Assembly: GCA_024742835.1 (NCBI GenBank)
Contig: JANSXS010000033.1
Span: 1-33,452 of the forward strand
Source: Paracoccaceae bacterium
GTDB lineage: Bacteria > Pseudomonadota > Alphaproteobacteria > Rhodobacterales > Rhodobacteraceae
Reading direction: 5' to 3'
Length of the DNA stretch: 33,452 bases
Shown piece by piece: positions 7,093 through 16,717 of this stretch. The position numbers and the translations under genes are program-made. Under the pieces are notes generated by a model. That model was given only the letters and a program-made list of their open reading frames with translations. It was not told the origin of the DNA and did no database searches. Within the stretch, counting starts at the first letter, position 1, and every line of letters begins with the position of its first letter.

Positions 7093-9816
7093 TCAACGCC
7101 GGTCGACCCGATCGGGTTGCATGACAAGCCCGATCCGGATCTGTCCCAAGGCCACCGGCAAAAGGCTGGCCACCGCCGCAAGACCAAGCCCCGCAAGGCC
7201 CGGTCCCTCGACCCGCAGCAGGCCAGAAACGCCCGGCACCCAGATCGCGGCGGCGATAAGGCCAAGGCACAGCACGACCGCGCCCCAGACCTGGATATTG
7301 CGCGTTACGTTGTTGAGGAACAAACCCGTCGCGGGATCACGCAGATTGAAGACATTCCACAGATGCCCCAGTGCCAGCGTCAGGAAGGCCAGGGTCACGG
7401 CGGCGCCGGTCTCCAGCCGCAGCCAGAACAGGGCCAGCACGAAGGCACCCAGAATGGCGATGGTCAGAAACCCGCCCAGCGCCGCCGTATGAACCCAGCC
7501 TTGACGGTCCACGATGGCTTCCTTCGGATCGCGCGGGCGTTCCGTCATCACCGTGTCAGAACCGGGACCAAGCCCCAGCGCCAGCGCCGGAAACACCCCG
7601 GTGACGACGTTGAGATACAGGATCTGCATCGGCAACAGAGGCGTGGGCAGACCGGCGGCCACGGCAAGCCCGACAACAAGTATCTGGCTGATATTGCAGG
7701 ACATCATGTAAATGGCGAAATCGCGGATATTGCCAAAGATCACCCGCCCCTCGCGCATCGCGTGGATGATCGTGGAAAACGCATCGTCCCGCAGGACCAT
7801 GTGCGCAGCGTCCTTGGCGACCTCGGTGCCGCGCTGGCCCATGGCAATGCCGATATCGGCCTTTTTCAGCGCGGGCGCGTCGTTCACGCCATCGCCGGTC
7901 ATGGCGACGACATGGCCCGCGTCCTGAAAGACCGACACCAGCGTCAGTTTGGCCTGTGGCGAGACACGGGCAAAGACATCGGCCTGCTTGATGCGGGTCA
8001 GGTCTTGCTGGTCGAGATCGCCGGGGCCGCGCCCGCCAAGTTCGTGCCCTTCGATCACCGAAAGATCATCGCCGCCGATGCCGGCCTTGCGGGCGATTGT
8101 GCGCGCTGTATCGGCATGATCGCCGGTCAGCATGATCACCCGCACACCGGCCCGCGCGCAGGCGGCGATGGCGTCGGGCACATCCTTGCGCACCGGATCA
8201 AGCAGGCAAACCAGCCCGATCAGGGTCAGGTCGTCATAGGGGGCCGCGTTTGTGTCGGAGACATGTTTCATCGCCAGAGCCAAAAGGCGCAGACCGCACT
8301 GCGCGGCCCTGGTATTGCGCGTCATCCAGGTATCGCGCGCGGCGTCGTCAAGCGCCTCGGTTTTGCCCCCGTTGACCATGACCTGCGTGCAGTTTTCCAG
8401 CACGGCCTCGGGCGCGCCCTTGACCGCGACCAGATAGCCGCTGCCGTTTTCATGTACCGTCGCCATCATCTTCAGTTCGGGATCAAAGGCATGTTCATTC
8501 CGTTCGGGAAACTCCGACAGCAACGTCTCGCGGCCTTGCGTGGCGTTTTGGGCGGCCTCCAGCAACGCGATCTCCATCGGGTCGCCTGTGCCATTGTCTG
8601 GCTCGTCGCCGGTATCGGCATTCGTGCACAGCGCCCCGATCCGCAAGGCCCAGCACAGGCGGTCGTCTTCGTCGGGGGGCACGTGCTCGCCGTTGCAGTG
8701 AAAGGGGTCGTTGGTCTGATCATTGTCCAGATCCACATCGTCACCATCCAGCAGATAGCGCACCACCGTCATGTGATTTTCGGTCAGCGTGCCGGTCTTG
8801 TCGGTCAGGATCACCGTGGTCGCGCCAAGCGTTTCTACCGAGGTAAGCCGCGTGATCAGCGCGTTGCGCGCGCTCATCCGCCACATTCCCCGCGCAAGAC
8901 TGAGCGTGGCGACGATGGGCAGCCCTTCGGGCACCGACGCGACGGCCAGCGCAACGCCGGTCTGGATCATCTCCTTCAGGTCCGAGCCGCGCACAAGGCC
9001 CGCGCCGATGACGATCACGGCCAGTGCGAGCGACAACAGGACAAGCCGGTGCCCCAAGCGGTCAAGCCGCTCTTCCAGCGGGGTGGTCTCGCCGCTGGCA
9101 CCCTGCGCCAGATTGCTGATATGACCGATCTGTGTGTCCATGCCGGTGGCGACTGCAACGCCCTTGCCTGCGCCCTGTGTGATCGCGGTGCCCTTGAAGA
9201 CCATGTTGGCGCGGTCGCCCGGTTCGGTGTCTTGATCCAGTGGCTCTGTGATCTTTTCGACAGGGGTGGATTCGCCGGTCAGCACCGCCTCGTCCGCCTG
9301 AAGATTCGACGCCTCGAACAGCCGCAGATCCGCCGTCACCACATCGCCCGCCTGCAGCAGAACCACATCGCCGCGCACGATCCGTGGCGCATCGACCAAG
9401 TGTGAGCTGCCATCGCGCCGAACGCGGGTTTGCACATCCGCGATCTTGCGCAACGCTTCCATGGAACGAATGGCGCGCAGTTCGGTATAAAATCCGATGC
9501 CCGCGTTGATCAGCAGCAGCGCCACGATGGCCAGCCCTTCGGCCATTTCGCCAAAGGCAAAGGAGAGCCCGGCGGCCACCGACAACAACAGTACGATGAT
9601 GCTTTCGAACTGGTTTTTCAGGATCGTCAGCAGGCTTTTGCGCGTTTGTTCGCGCAATTGGTTCGGCCCGTCCGCATCGTGCCGCGCGCGGGCCGCTTTT
9701 TCCGTCAGTCCGGTCTTGGGATCGGTTTCGAGATGCGTGATAATCTCGCGTGCCCGCGTCGCATGGGGCGCTTTGCGTTCGTCATCCGGCACGCGCTCAG
9801 ACGTCTGTGCCGCCAT
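7093..9816 (-). CDS. P2-type cation-transporting ATPase
   Basis: This is a 907-residue P-type ATPase with an N-terminal cation-ATPase domain, actuator motif TGES (180-183), PEGLP in M4 (Glu297), phosphorylation motif DKTGTLT (Asp339), the TGDH motif, hinge motif GDGVNDAPALKKADIGIAMG near 641, and six C-terminal membrane helices. This is the SERCA/PMCA (P2) layout. In M5 the SERCA Asn768/Glu771 pair reads Asn708/Gln711, and in M6 Asn796/Thr799/Asp800 reads Asn736/Thr739/Gly740. Two acidic Ca2+ ligands are therefore missing, and the transported ion is uncertain. The start at 9816 lies inside the end of the ferritin gene (20-base overlap) without a strong ribosome site; a GTG at 9795 is an alternative. 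It sits in the operon with ferritin and the hibernation factor. Confidence 0.92.
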   Translation of the reverse strand: MAAQTSERVPDDERKAPHATRAREIITHLETDPKTGLTEKAARARHDADGPNQLREQTRKSLLTILKNQFESIIVLLLSVAAGLSFAFGEMAEGLAIVALLLINAGIGFYTELRAIRSMEALRKIADVQTRVRRDGSSHLVDAPRIVRGDVVLLQAGDVVTADLRLFEASNLQADEAVLTGESTPVEKITEPLDQDTEPGDRANMVFKGTAITQGAGKGVAVATGMDTQIGHISNLAQGASGETTPLEERLDRLGHRLVLLSLALAVIVIGAGLVRGSDLKEMIQTGVALAVASVPEGLPIVATLSLARGMWRMSARNALITRLTSVETLGATTVILTDKTGTLTENHMTVVRYLLDGDDVDLDNDQTNDPFHCNGEHVPPDEDDRLCWALRIGALCTNADTGDEPDNGTGDPMEIALLEAAQNATQGRETLLSEFPERNEHAFDPELKMMATVHENGSGYLVAVKGAPEAVLENCTQVMVNGGKTEALDDAARDTWMTRNTRAAQCGLRLLALAMKHVSDTNAAPYDDLTLIGLVCLLDPVRKDVPDAIAACARAGVRVIMLTGDHADTARTIARKAGIGGDDLSVIEGHELGGRGPGDLDQQDLTRIKQADVFARVSPQAKLTLVSVFQDAGHVVAMTGDGVNDAPALKKADIGIAMGQRGTEVAKDAAHMVLRDDAFSTIIHAMREGRVIFGNIRDFAIYMMSCNISQILVVGLAVAAGLPTPLLPMQILYLNVVTGVFPALALGLGPGSDTVMTERPRDPKEAIVDRQGWVHTAALGGFLTIAILGAFVLALFWLRLETGAAVTLAFLTLALGHLWNVFNLRDPATGLFLNNVTRNIQVWGAVVLCLGLIAAAIWVPGVSGLLRVEGPGLAGLGLAAVASLLPVALGQIRIGLVMQPDRVDRR

Positions 9817-10282
9817 GGTCCATGTTCTTGAGCATATAGGTCGGCTCGCCCATGCGCTGAAGCAGCGCAAGCTGCCGCGACAGCCAATCCTTGTGGCCCT
9901 CTTCGTCGATCAGGATTTGCTCGAACAAGACCCGCGTGCCGATATCCTGATCTTCGGCGGCATCGCGCGCGGCCTGCGAATAGAAGTCTATCGCGGCGTT
10001 CTCTTCTTTCAGATCGGCAGTGAAAAGCGCATCGAGCGAGTCGGATTGCCGCGGTGTCTTGCTGGCTTCGATCCGGGGCGCGGCTTCCAGAAACAGGATG
10101 CGGTCGATGAAGCGGCTGGCATGGCCAAGTTCCTCGTTCATTTCCTGTCGCATCCGGGCTGACAGCAGGTCCAGACCCCAATCTTCCAGAACATGGGTGT
10201 GCAAAAGATATTGGTGGATCGCCGTCGTTTCCATCGACAAGGCTTTTTGCAGGTTTTCGACACTGCGGCTTTGGTTCGGCAT
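9797..10282 (-). CDS. Bacterioferritin-like ferritin lacking the heme-ligand Met
   Basis: This 161-residue four-helix ferritin aligns without gaps in its core to E. coli bacterioferritin. The diiron ferroxidase ligands keep the same numbering: Glu18, Tyr25 nearby, Glu51, His54, Glu94, Glu127 and His130. The position of the heme-coordinating Met52 is Leu52 (context NEELGHA), so heme binding between subunits is unlikely. It should store iron and detoxify Fe(II)/peroxide in the cytoplasm. It is the second gene of the minus-strand operon, 41 bases after the phasin-like gene, and its end overlaps the P-type ATPase start. Because the heme ligand is gone, it may be annotated simply as ferritin-like. 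Confidence 0.88.
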   Translation of the reverse strand: MPNQSRSVENLQKALSMETTAIHQYLLHTHVLEDWGLDLLSARMRQEMNEELGHASRFIDRILFLEAAPRIEASKTPRQSDSLDALFTADLKEENAAIDFYSQAARDAAEDQDIGTRVLFEQILIDEEGHKDWLSRQLALLQRMGEPTYMLKNMDHGGTDV

Positions 10283-10323
10283 TTCAGTCTCCTGTCATGT
10301 CATCGCGAAAGGGCGGGTCAGGC

Positions 10324-10755
10324 TTAGACCGGGGTGGAATGATTGGTCTTCGTGGCGGATTTGGTGCGCTTGGCAGCCTCCTCCACGCCGTCCTTCTCGG
10401 CTTCGAGTTCGGTGGCCGTCATGTGCCCAGCGCAACGGGCGCAGAAATCGACCCATTGCTGCATGTCCTCTGCCATGCGTTCAAAGGAGTGCCGCTGCCA
10501 TTCCATGATGCCGTCCATCACCCTTGATGGGTCCGTTGCGTCGCCATTCATCTTGTGCGCGATGTCGCGGGCGGATTGGGCCGCTTCGTGGCGGCGCTGG
10601 AACCATGCTTCCGAAAAGGTTTCCGCCTCCTGAAGCAGGCTGTCCTGCGCCTGCCAGAACTGTTCCACGCGGGGGGTCAGCATGGGATTGACGGCCATCA
10701 TGCCGCGCGCCTGCTCCACCAGATCGGCAAGGGAGCTATCGGATGTTTTCGCCAT
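10324..10755 (-). CDS. Phasin-like helical protein
   Basis: This 143-residue, almost wholly helical, acidic/amphipathic protein has repeated Trp/Gln/Glu patterns (VEQFWQAQDSLLQEAETFSEAWFQRRHEAAQSA, WQRHSFERMAEDMQQWVDF, abbreviated here from separate segments) and a Lys/Thr-rich tail. These traits match phasins, which coat PHA granules, and phaC/phaB lie in the same island, but I see no decisive signature. It carries a CARC Cys pair of unknown meaning. The ATG at 10755 has a GGAG ribosome site 7 bases upstream. It is the first gene of the minus-strand operon through 5006. A Crp/Fnr-type palindrome lies 64 bases upstream of its start. Confidence 0.5.
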   Translation of the reverse strand: MAKTSDSSLADLVEQARGMMAVNPMLTPRVEQFWQAQDSLLQEAETFSEAWFQRRHEAAQSARDIAHKMNGDATDPSRVMDGIMEWQRHSFERMAEDMQQWVDFCARCAGHMTATELEAEKDGVEEAAKRTKSATKTNHSTPV

Positions 10756-10818
10756 TGTGTTCTCCGTCATCTTCAAGGGGCCATGACGGCAGAAGACGCC
10801 GTTGCAACTCGCCGTGCA

Positions 10819-10832
10819 TTAACATGGGTAAA
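10819..10832. promoter_or_regulatory. Crp/Fnr-type operator, site 1 (TTAAC-ATGG-GTAAA)
   Basis: This near-palindrome with 5-4-5 spacing lies in the divergent region between the phasin-like gene and the Crp/Fnr-type gene. Its left side, GCATTAAC, is identical to the other two sites in this window (12123-12136 on the minus strand and 25934-25947). It is 64 bases upstream of the start of the ferritin/P-ATPase/hibernation operon. Confidence 0.6.
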
Positions 10833-10950
10833 TCAAAGGGGCGGCGCGACCGCCTGCTTGTGCGACCTGTCAGCGGTGCGATGCTGCGGGTGCTTGAATT
10901 GCGCAAGGCCGGGAACCGGTGTGGCCTTTGCACGTTACCCCTGCACTTCA

Positions 10951-10964
10951 TTGATTCAGATCCG
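10951..10964. promoter_or_regulatory. Partial FNR-type box before the Crp/Fnr-type gene (TTGAT-TCAG-ATCCG)
   Basis: The sequence matches 8 of 10 defined bases of the FNR consensus TTGAT-N4-ATCAA and lies directly before the AGGGG ribosome site of the regulator gene. It could let an oxygen-sensing FnrL repress or tune this regulator, but a chance match is possible. Confidence 0.35.
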
Positions 10965-10976
10965 CAGGGGGCGCAT

Positions 10977-11795
10977 ATGTCATCACTCGAACTCGTGGCA
11001 GGTCGACAGGCGCGTTTTGCCTCCAGCGGATTGCCGGCAGGGTCGACGGTGGCCCGGCAGATGTCTCAGCTTGTCAGTGCCCATCTGCAACGGCACCAAA
11101 GCGGTGTCTTGTTGCGCACGGAAGGCGAAGAAAACGGATCGGTCTATATTGCGCTGGCAGGCTGGTTGGGCGTGTCGAGATCTACGCTGGATGGGAACCG
11201 GCTCATCAACGATGTGATATTGCCGGGCGACATGATCGACCCGGCCTCGGCAAACGCTCAGACAAGCGCGGTGGAAATCGAGGCCCTGACCAATGTGACC
11301 TGTGCGGCCATACCGCGGGCCAAATGGGTGCGCGTTGTGAACCAAAGCCCCGAGTTGCGCGAGGTTGTTCACCAAGAGAGCGGCGCGACCCTGACCCGGA
11401 TGTCGGGGCGAATGCTGCGCATGGGCAAGAGCGACGCTGAAAGTATCATCGCCTATGCCCTGTGCGAACTGGCGCTGCGATCCACCGGCAGGGCGCTTGA
11501 AGAGGTGGGCAGCTTTCAATTGCCGCTGACACAACAGCAGCTTGGCGATTTCTGCGGACTGTCCTCTGTCCATATCTGCCGGACGTTGCGGCGGTTGCGG
11601 CGTAACGGCGTGCTTGATGTCTGCAATCACGTGGATGTCACGTTGCAGGATGTCGATGCGCTGGCCGAGATTGCCCAGATTGATCCCGAAAGCCTGCGGG
11701 CCGAGATCATGCCGAGGATAATTCTGACCCCGCCTCTATCGCATGGCCAGAAACAGCGCAGGCAGGGCGCGGGGCTGGCCAGATCGACCGCCTGA
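10977..11795 (+). CDS. Crp/Fnr family transcriptional regulator
   Basis: This 272-residue regulator has an N-terminal cyclic-nucleotide-binding-like beta barrel (about 25-130), a dimerisation helix (about 130-160) and a C-terminal winged helix-turn-helix (LTQQQLGDFCGLSSVHICRTL, about 184-204). There is no N-terminal Cys cluster, so it is not an FNR-type [4Fe-4S] oxygen sensor. Against E. coli FNR, the recognition residues Glu209/Ser212/Arg213 become Val198/Cys201/Arg202, so an altered operator is expected. The ATG at 10977 follows an AGGGGG ribosome site. It sits between the two operons that carry the candidate sites at 10819 and 12123. The ligand is unknown. Confidence 0.87.
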   Translation: MSSLELVAGRQARFASSGLPAGSTVARQMSQLVSAHLQRHQSGVLLRTEGEENGSVYIALAGWLGVSRSTLDGNRLINDVILPGDMIDPASANAQTSAVEIEALTNVTCAAIPRAKWVRVVNQSPELREVVHQESGATLTRMSGRMLRMGKSDAESIIAYALCELALRSTGRALEEVGSFQLPLTQQQLGDFCGLSSVHICRTLRRLRRNGVLDVCNHVDVTLQDVDALAEIAQIDPESLRAEIMPRIILTPPLSHGQKQRRQGAGLARSTA

Positions 11796-14012
<2,217 letters not shown>

Positions 14013-14016
<4 letters not shown>

Positions 14017-14303
14017 GCGCGAAGGGATCAAGGGAACGCCGCGCGATCACGCGCAAGGCCCGCCGCCTGCAAAGGGCGCGCAAGCAACCTGCGGGCAATC
14101 CGTGGCTTGGCTTTGGCATGTTCGGCATGGTGGGTTGGTCCATCGCGGTGCCGACGCTTGCGGGCACGGCGCTTGGCCTGTTCATCGACGCGCGTGTCGC
14201 GGGTGACAGATCCTGGACGCTGGCGTTGCTGCTTGCAGGGGCGGCTCTGGGGTGTCTCAACGCGTGGTACTGGGTCCAGCGCGAGGGAAAAGGCGATGAC
14301 TGA
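14013..14303 (+). CDS. atpQ: N-ATPase membrane subunit AtpQ (AtpI/AtpZ-like)
   Basis: This 96-residue protein has a strongly basic N-terminus (about 30 residues rich in Arg/Lys) and two membrane helices (about 38-60 and 68-88), the layout of AtpQ, the AtpI/AtpZ-like accessory of N-ATPases. Gly-rich helix faces (LGFGMFGMVGW, TALGLFID) fit the family. AtpI-type proteins are thought to help c-ring assembly or supply divalent cations. ATGA overlap with atpC; 8-base overlap with the following gene. Confidence 0.85.
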
Positions 14304-14598
14304 GCCTTCGGATTATGGATTATTCATGCTGGTTCTGGGCGGCATTGTCCTTTTATCCGTACCGCTCAGGCAAGGGCTACGGCGCATTTGTCTGCCCGGT
14401 CTGATCGGGGCCAGCATGGTGCCGCGCGCGGAAATCTACCTTGTCGTGACCCCGCACGGTCTGAGCCTGGGGGCCTGGGCCACGCCGCAACAGCTATATT
14501 CGGCGTCGGTTCTGGCCGCAATCTGCACCTGTGTCATCGGCCCGCTCATGGTGGCGCGGTTCTTGGCGTCCTCTCGGCCAAGGGGGCAGACGGCATGA
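14296..14598 (+). CDS. Antiporter-C-terminus-like membrane protein within the N-ATPase operon
   Basis: This 100-residue protein has a hydrophobic helix (about 9-25), a basic link (PLRQGLRR) and two further hydrophobic segments (about 35-55 and 65-90). The latter part reads like the last two helices of CPA-type cation/proton antiporters (Kef/NapA type): SMVPRAEIYLVV matches the common MVPRGEVGLIV pattern, followed by GLSLG, an acidic/polar turn, LYSASVLAAICTCVIGPLM. The ion-binding core helices of such antiporters are absent. It is not AtpR, which follows. A good AGGGAAAAGG ribosome site and overlaps on both sides (8 and 4 bases) show it is a real operon gene. It is not in the canonical N-ATPase gene order known to me. 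Its role is unknown; an ion-path or assembly accessory is a guess. Confidence 0.75.
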   Translation: MTEPSDYGLFMLVLGGIVLLSVPLRQGLRRICLPGLIGASMVPRAEIYLVVTPHGLSLGAWATPQQLYSASVLAAICTCVIGPLMVARFLASSRPRGQTA

Positions 14599-14900
14599 CA
14601 TTTGATCCGGTCATATGGGGCGCGGCCCTTGGTGCCGGTATCATGCTTGGTGCGCTTTACATGGCGCTTTTGTGGGGGGCTGTTCGTGGGCTGACCGGCG
14701 CGACCGGGCCAGACGGCCCCCGCATCGGGCTTTTCATGGTGCGAATGCTGCTGCGGCTGGCGGCTGTGCTGGGGGCCTTGTATCTGGCGCTGCGGCTGGA
14801 CCTTGCCCTTGGTGCGATCGCGGTGGCCGCGATCGGGTTCGTGTTGGCCCGGCTGGCGATCACCGGCGTGATGCGCAGGCGCGGGCAGGGGGGCACGTGA
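14595..14900 (+). CDS. atpR: N-ATPase subunit AtpR
   Basis: This 101-residue protein has three membrane helices (about 5-30, 43-65 and 68-92), as expected of AtpR, the second N-ATPase-specific membrane protein. The second helix contains Arg residues within the hydrophobic stretch (FMVRMLLRLAAVLG), a feature proposed in the family to interact with acidic residues of the c-ring. Starts by ATGA overlap with the preceding gene; its TGA shares one base with the atpB start. Confidence 0.82.
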   Translation: MTFDPVIWGAALGAGIMLGALYMALLWGAVRGLTGATGPDGPRIGLFMVRMLLRLAAVLGALYLALRLDLALGAIAVAAIGFVLARLAITGVMRRRGQGGT

Positions 14901-15622
14901 TGCAGATCAGCCCCGATGCCTGGGTGATCCATGAGTGGCGCGGCATGGCGTTGACGGCCACCGTCGTTTTCACATGGCTGGTCATGGCGCTGCTTGTGCT
15001 GGGGTCATGGGCGGTGACCGCGCGGCTGAGCAGGGACGAAACCGTTTCCCGCTGGCAAGTGATGCTGGAGGTGATCGTCAGCCAGATCCGCGGCCAGATC
15101 GACGACATGGGCAGCGGCGCACCGGATCGCTATCTGCCGTTCATCGGCACGCTTTTCCTGTTCATCGCCACGGCCAACCTGCTGATGATCGTGCCCGGAT
15201 ACCAGCCGCCCACCGGGTCGTTGTCGACCACTGCCGCGCTGGCGATCTGCGTACTGATCGCGGTGCCGCTGTTTTCCATCGGCCGCCATGGTGCGGTGGG
15301 GTATCTCAACACCTATATCCGGCCCACGCCGCTCATGCTGCCGTTCAATATAATCAGCGAGGCATCGCGCACGCTGGCGCTGGCGATCCGGCTTTATGGC
15401 AACGTCATGAGCGGCACGGTGATCGCGGGCATCCTGATCAGTGTCGCGCCGTTCTTCTTTCCCGTTCTGCTGCAATTGCTCGGCCTGCTGACCGGACTGG
15501 TGCAGGCTTACATTTTTGCTGTCCTTGCGATGGTCTACATCGCCTCTGCCAGCCGGGGCGGCGACCGGGACGGGCAGGCGGCGCATTCAGAGCCACACCC
15601 CGAAACCCAGACAGGAGAGTGA
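14900..15622 (+). CDS. atpB: N-type ATPase subunit a (AtpB)
   Basis: This 240-residue membrane stator subunit forms the ion half-channels. The essential Arg of the a/c interface is Arg164 in LALAIRLYGN, followed by VMSGTVIAG. Other signatures are FIGTLFLFIATANLL and PTPLMLPFNIISE. Its length and lack of a long N-terminal extension fit the N-ATPase branch. It starts with an ATG that shares one base with the atpR stop; a GTG three bases earlier is the alternative. AtpE follows after 2 bases. Confidence 0.95.
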   Translation: MQISPDAWVIHEWRGMALTATVVFTWLVMALLVLGSWAVTARLSRDETVSRWQVMLEVIVSQIRGQIDDMGSGAPDRYLPFIGTLFLFIATANLLMIVPGYQPPTGSLSTTAALAICVLIAVPLFSIGRHGAVGYLNTYIRPTPLMLPFNIISEASRTLALAIRLYGNVMSGTVIAGILISVAPFFFPVLLQLLGLLTGLVQAYIFAVLAMVYIASASRGGDRDGQAAHSEPHPETQTGE

Positions 15623-15624
15623 CC

Positions 15625-15885
15625 ATGGATCCACAGACATGGATGGCAATCATATCCATTGCGACCGCCGGTCTGACGATCGCCATCGGCTCGATCGGGC
15701 CAGCGCTGGCAGAGGGGCGCGCAGCGGCGCAGGCGCTTCAGGCGCTGGCGCAGCAACCCGACGCGTCCGACACTATCACCCGCACGCTTTTCGTAAGCCT
15801 TGCGATGATCGAATCCACGGCGATCTACTGTTTCGTGGTGTCGATGATCCTGATCTTCGCCAATCCCTTTACCGGCGGAGGATAA
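15625..15885 (+). CDS. atpE: N-type ATPase subunit c with Na+-binding residues (AtpE)
   Basis: This 86-residue hairpin of two membrane helices makes the rotor ring. Helix 2 has the ion carboxylate Glu63 in the pattern E-S-T-x-x-Y (Glu63, Ser64, Thr65, Tyr68), the Na+ signature established for the Ilyobacter c-ring. Helix 1 has Glu30 (ALAEGRA) where Ilyobacter has Gln32. The polar loop is AQQPDA. These residues indicate Na+ (rather than only H+) coordination and a second carboxylate per subunit. GGAGAG ribosome site before the ATG. Confidence 0.95.
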   Translation: MDPQTWMAIISIATAGLTIAIGSIGPALAEGRAAAQALQALAQQPDASDTITRTLFVSLAMIESTAIYCFVVSMILIFANPFTGGG

Positions 15886-15889
15886 GCCG

Positions 15890-16717
15890 TTGCAGATCGA
15901 CTGGTTCACCGTTGCGGCCCAGATCGTGAATTTCCTGGTTCTGGTCTGGTTCCTGAAACGCTTTCTCTACAAGCCCATCACCTCTGCCATGCGCCGCCGC
16001 GAGGAACGTATCGAGACGCGCCTGTCCGAGGCGCAGGAGGCCCGCCAGCAGGCCGAGGACAAGGCCCGCGAGCTCGACCAGCGAAACGCGGAGCTGGACA
16101 GAAGCAAGGACGAGATCCTGCAATCCGCCCGCGACGAGGCCGCCGACCTGCGCGACCGGCTAAAGCAAGAGATCCGCGACGAGATGGAGCAGGACCGCGC
16201 GGCATGGCGCGGACATCTTGCCGAAGAGCGGGACGATTTCCTGCGCGCCTTGCGTCAGCAGGCGGCCAGCCGCGTTCTGGACATGGGCCGCGACCTGCTG
16301 TCGGAATATGGCGGTGGCGATCTGACCGCGCAGAGCGTGGAAAGGTTTGTCGACCGGCTTGCCACGCTGGAGGGTGACGAGCTTGACAAGCTGCAAGAGG
16401 CTGCCGCGGAAAAGCAAGCCATAGCCCTCGTGCACTCCGCCGCCGAGCTTGACGGCCCCACGAAAGGCAAGATCACCCGCGCGCTCCACAAGACGGTGTG
16501 CGCCGACATGGACGTGCGCTATGAAGCGGCGCCGGATCTTCTTCTGGGGGCCTGTCTGACGATTGGCGATTACCGTGTTGAATGGTCCGCTTCCCGACAC
16601 CTTGAGCGGCTCGAGGCCGACATGGCGGAGATCATCGACACCGAGGCCCGCGCGGAAGCCCACGAAGAGACCGGCAACGAGGATGCGCCCGGCGAAAAGG
16701 AGCAAGCTGGCGCATGA
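15890..16717 (+). CDS. atpF: N-type ATPase subunit b with delta-like C-terminus (AtpF)
   Basis: This 275-residue peripheral-stalk subunit has one N-terminal membrane helix ([21 protein letters not shown]), then a long charged coiled coil (about 30-140). Residues 150-250 resemble the C-terminal part of the delta/OSCP subunit ([25 protein letters not shown] is close to the delta pattern, given here in part). No atpH gene is present, so this tail probably supplies the delta function. The start is a TTG at 15890 preceded by GGAGGAT, giving the family N-terminus MQIDWFT; no better start exists. Overlaps atpA by 4 bases. Confidence 0.9.
   Translation: MQIDWFTVAAQIVNFLVLVWFLKRFLYKPITSAMRRREERIETRLSEAQEARQQAEDKARELDQRNAELDRSKDEILQSARDEAADLRDRLKQEIRDEMEQDRAAWRGHLAEERDDFLRALRQQAASRVLDMGRDLLSEYGGGDLTAQSVERFVDRLATLEGDELDKLQEAAAEKQAIALVHSAAELDGPTKGKITRALHKTVCADMDVRYEAAPDLLLGACLTIGDYRVEWSASRHLERLEADMAEIIDTEARAEAHEETGNEDAPGEKEQAGA

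Noticed and set aside
7084..9405. 773-codon open frame on the plus strand
   Set aside because: It is antisense to the P-type ATPase, lies in the frame kept open by high GC, and has an Arg/His/Gln-rich composition without any family motif.
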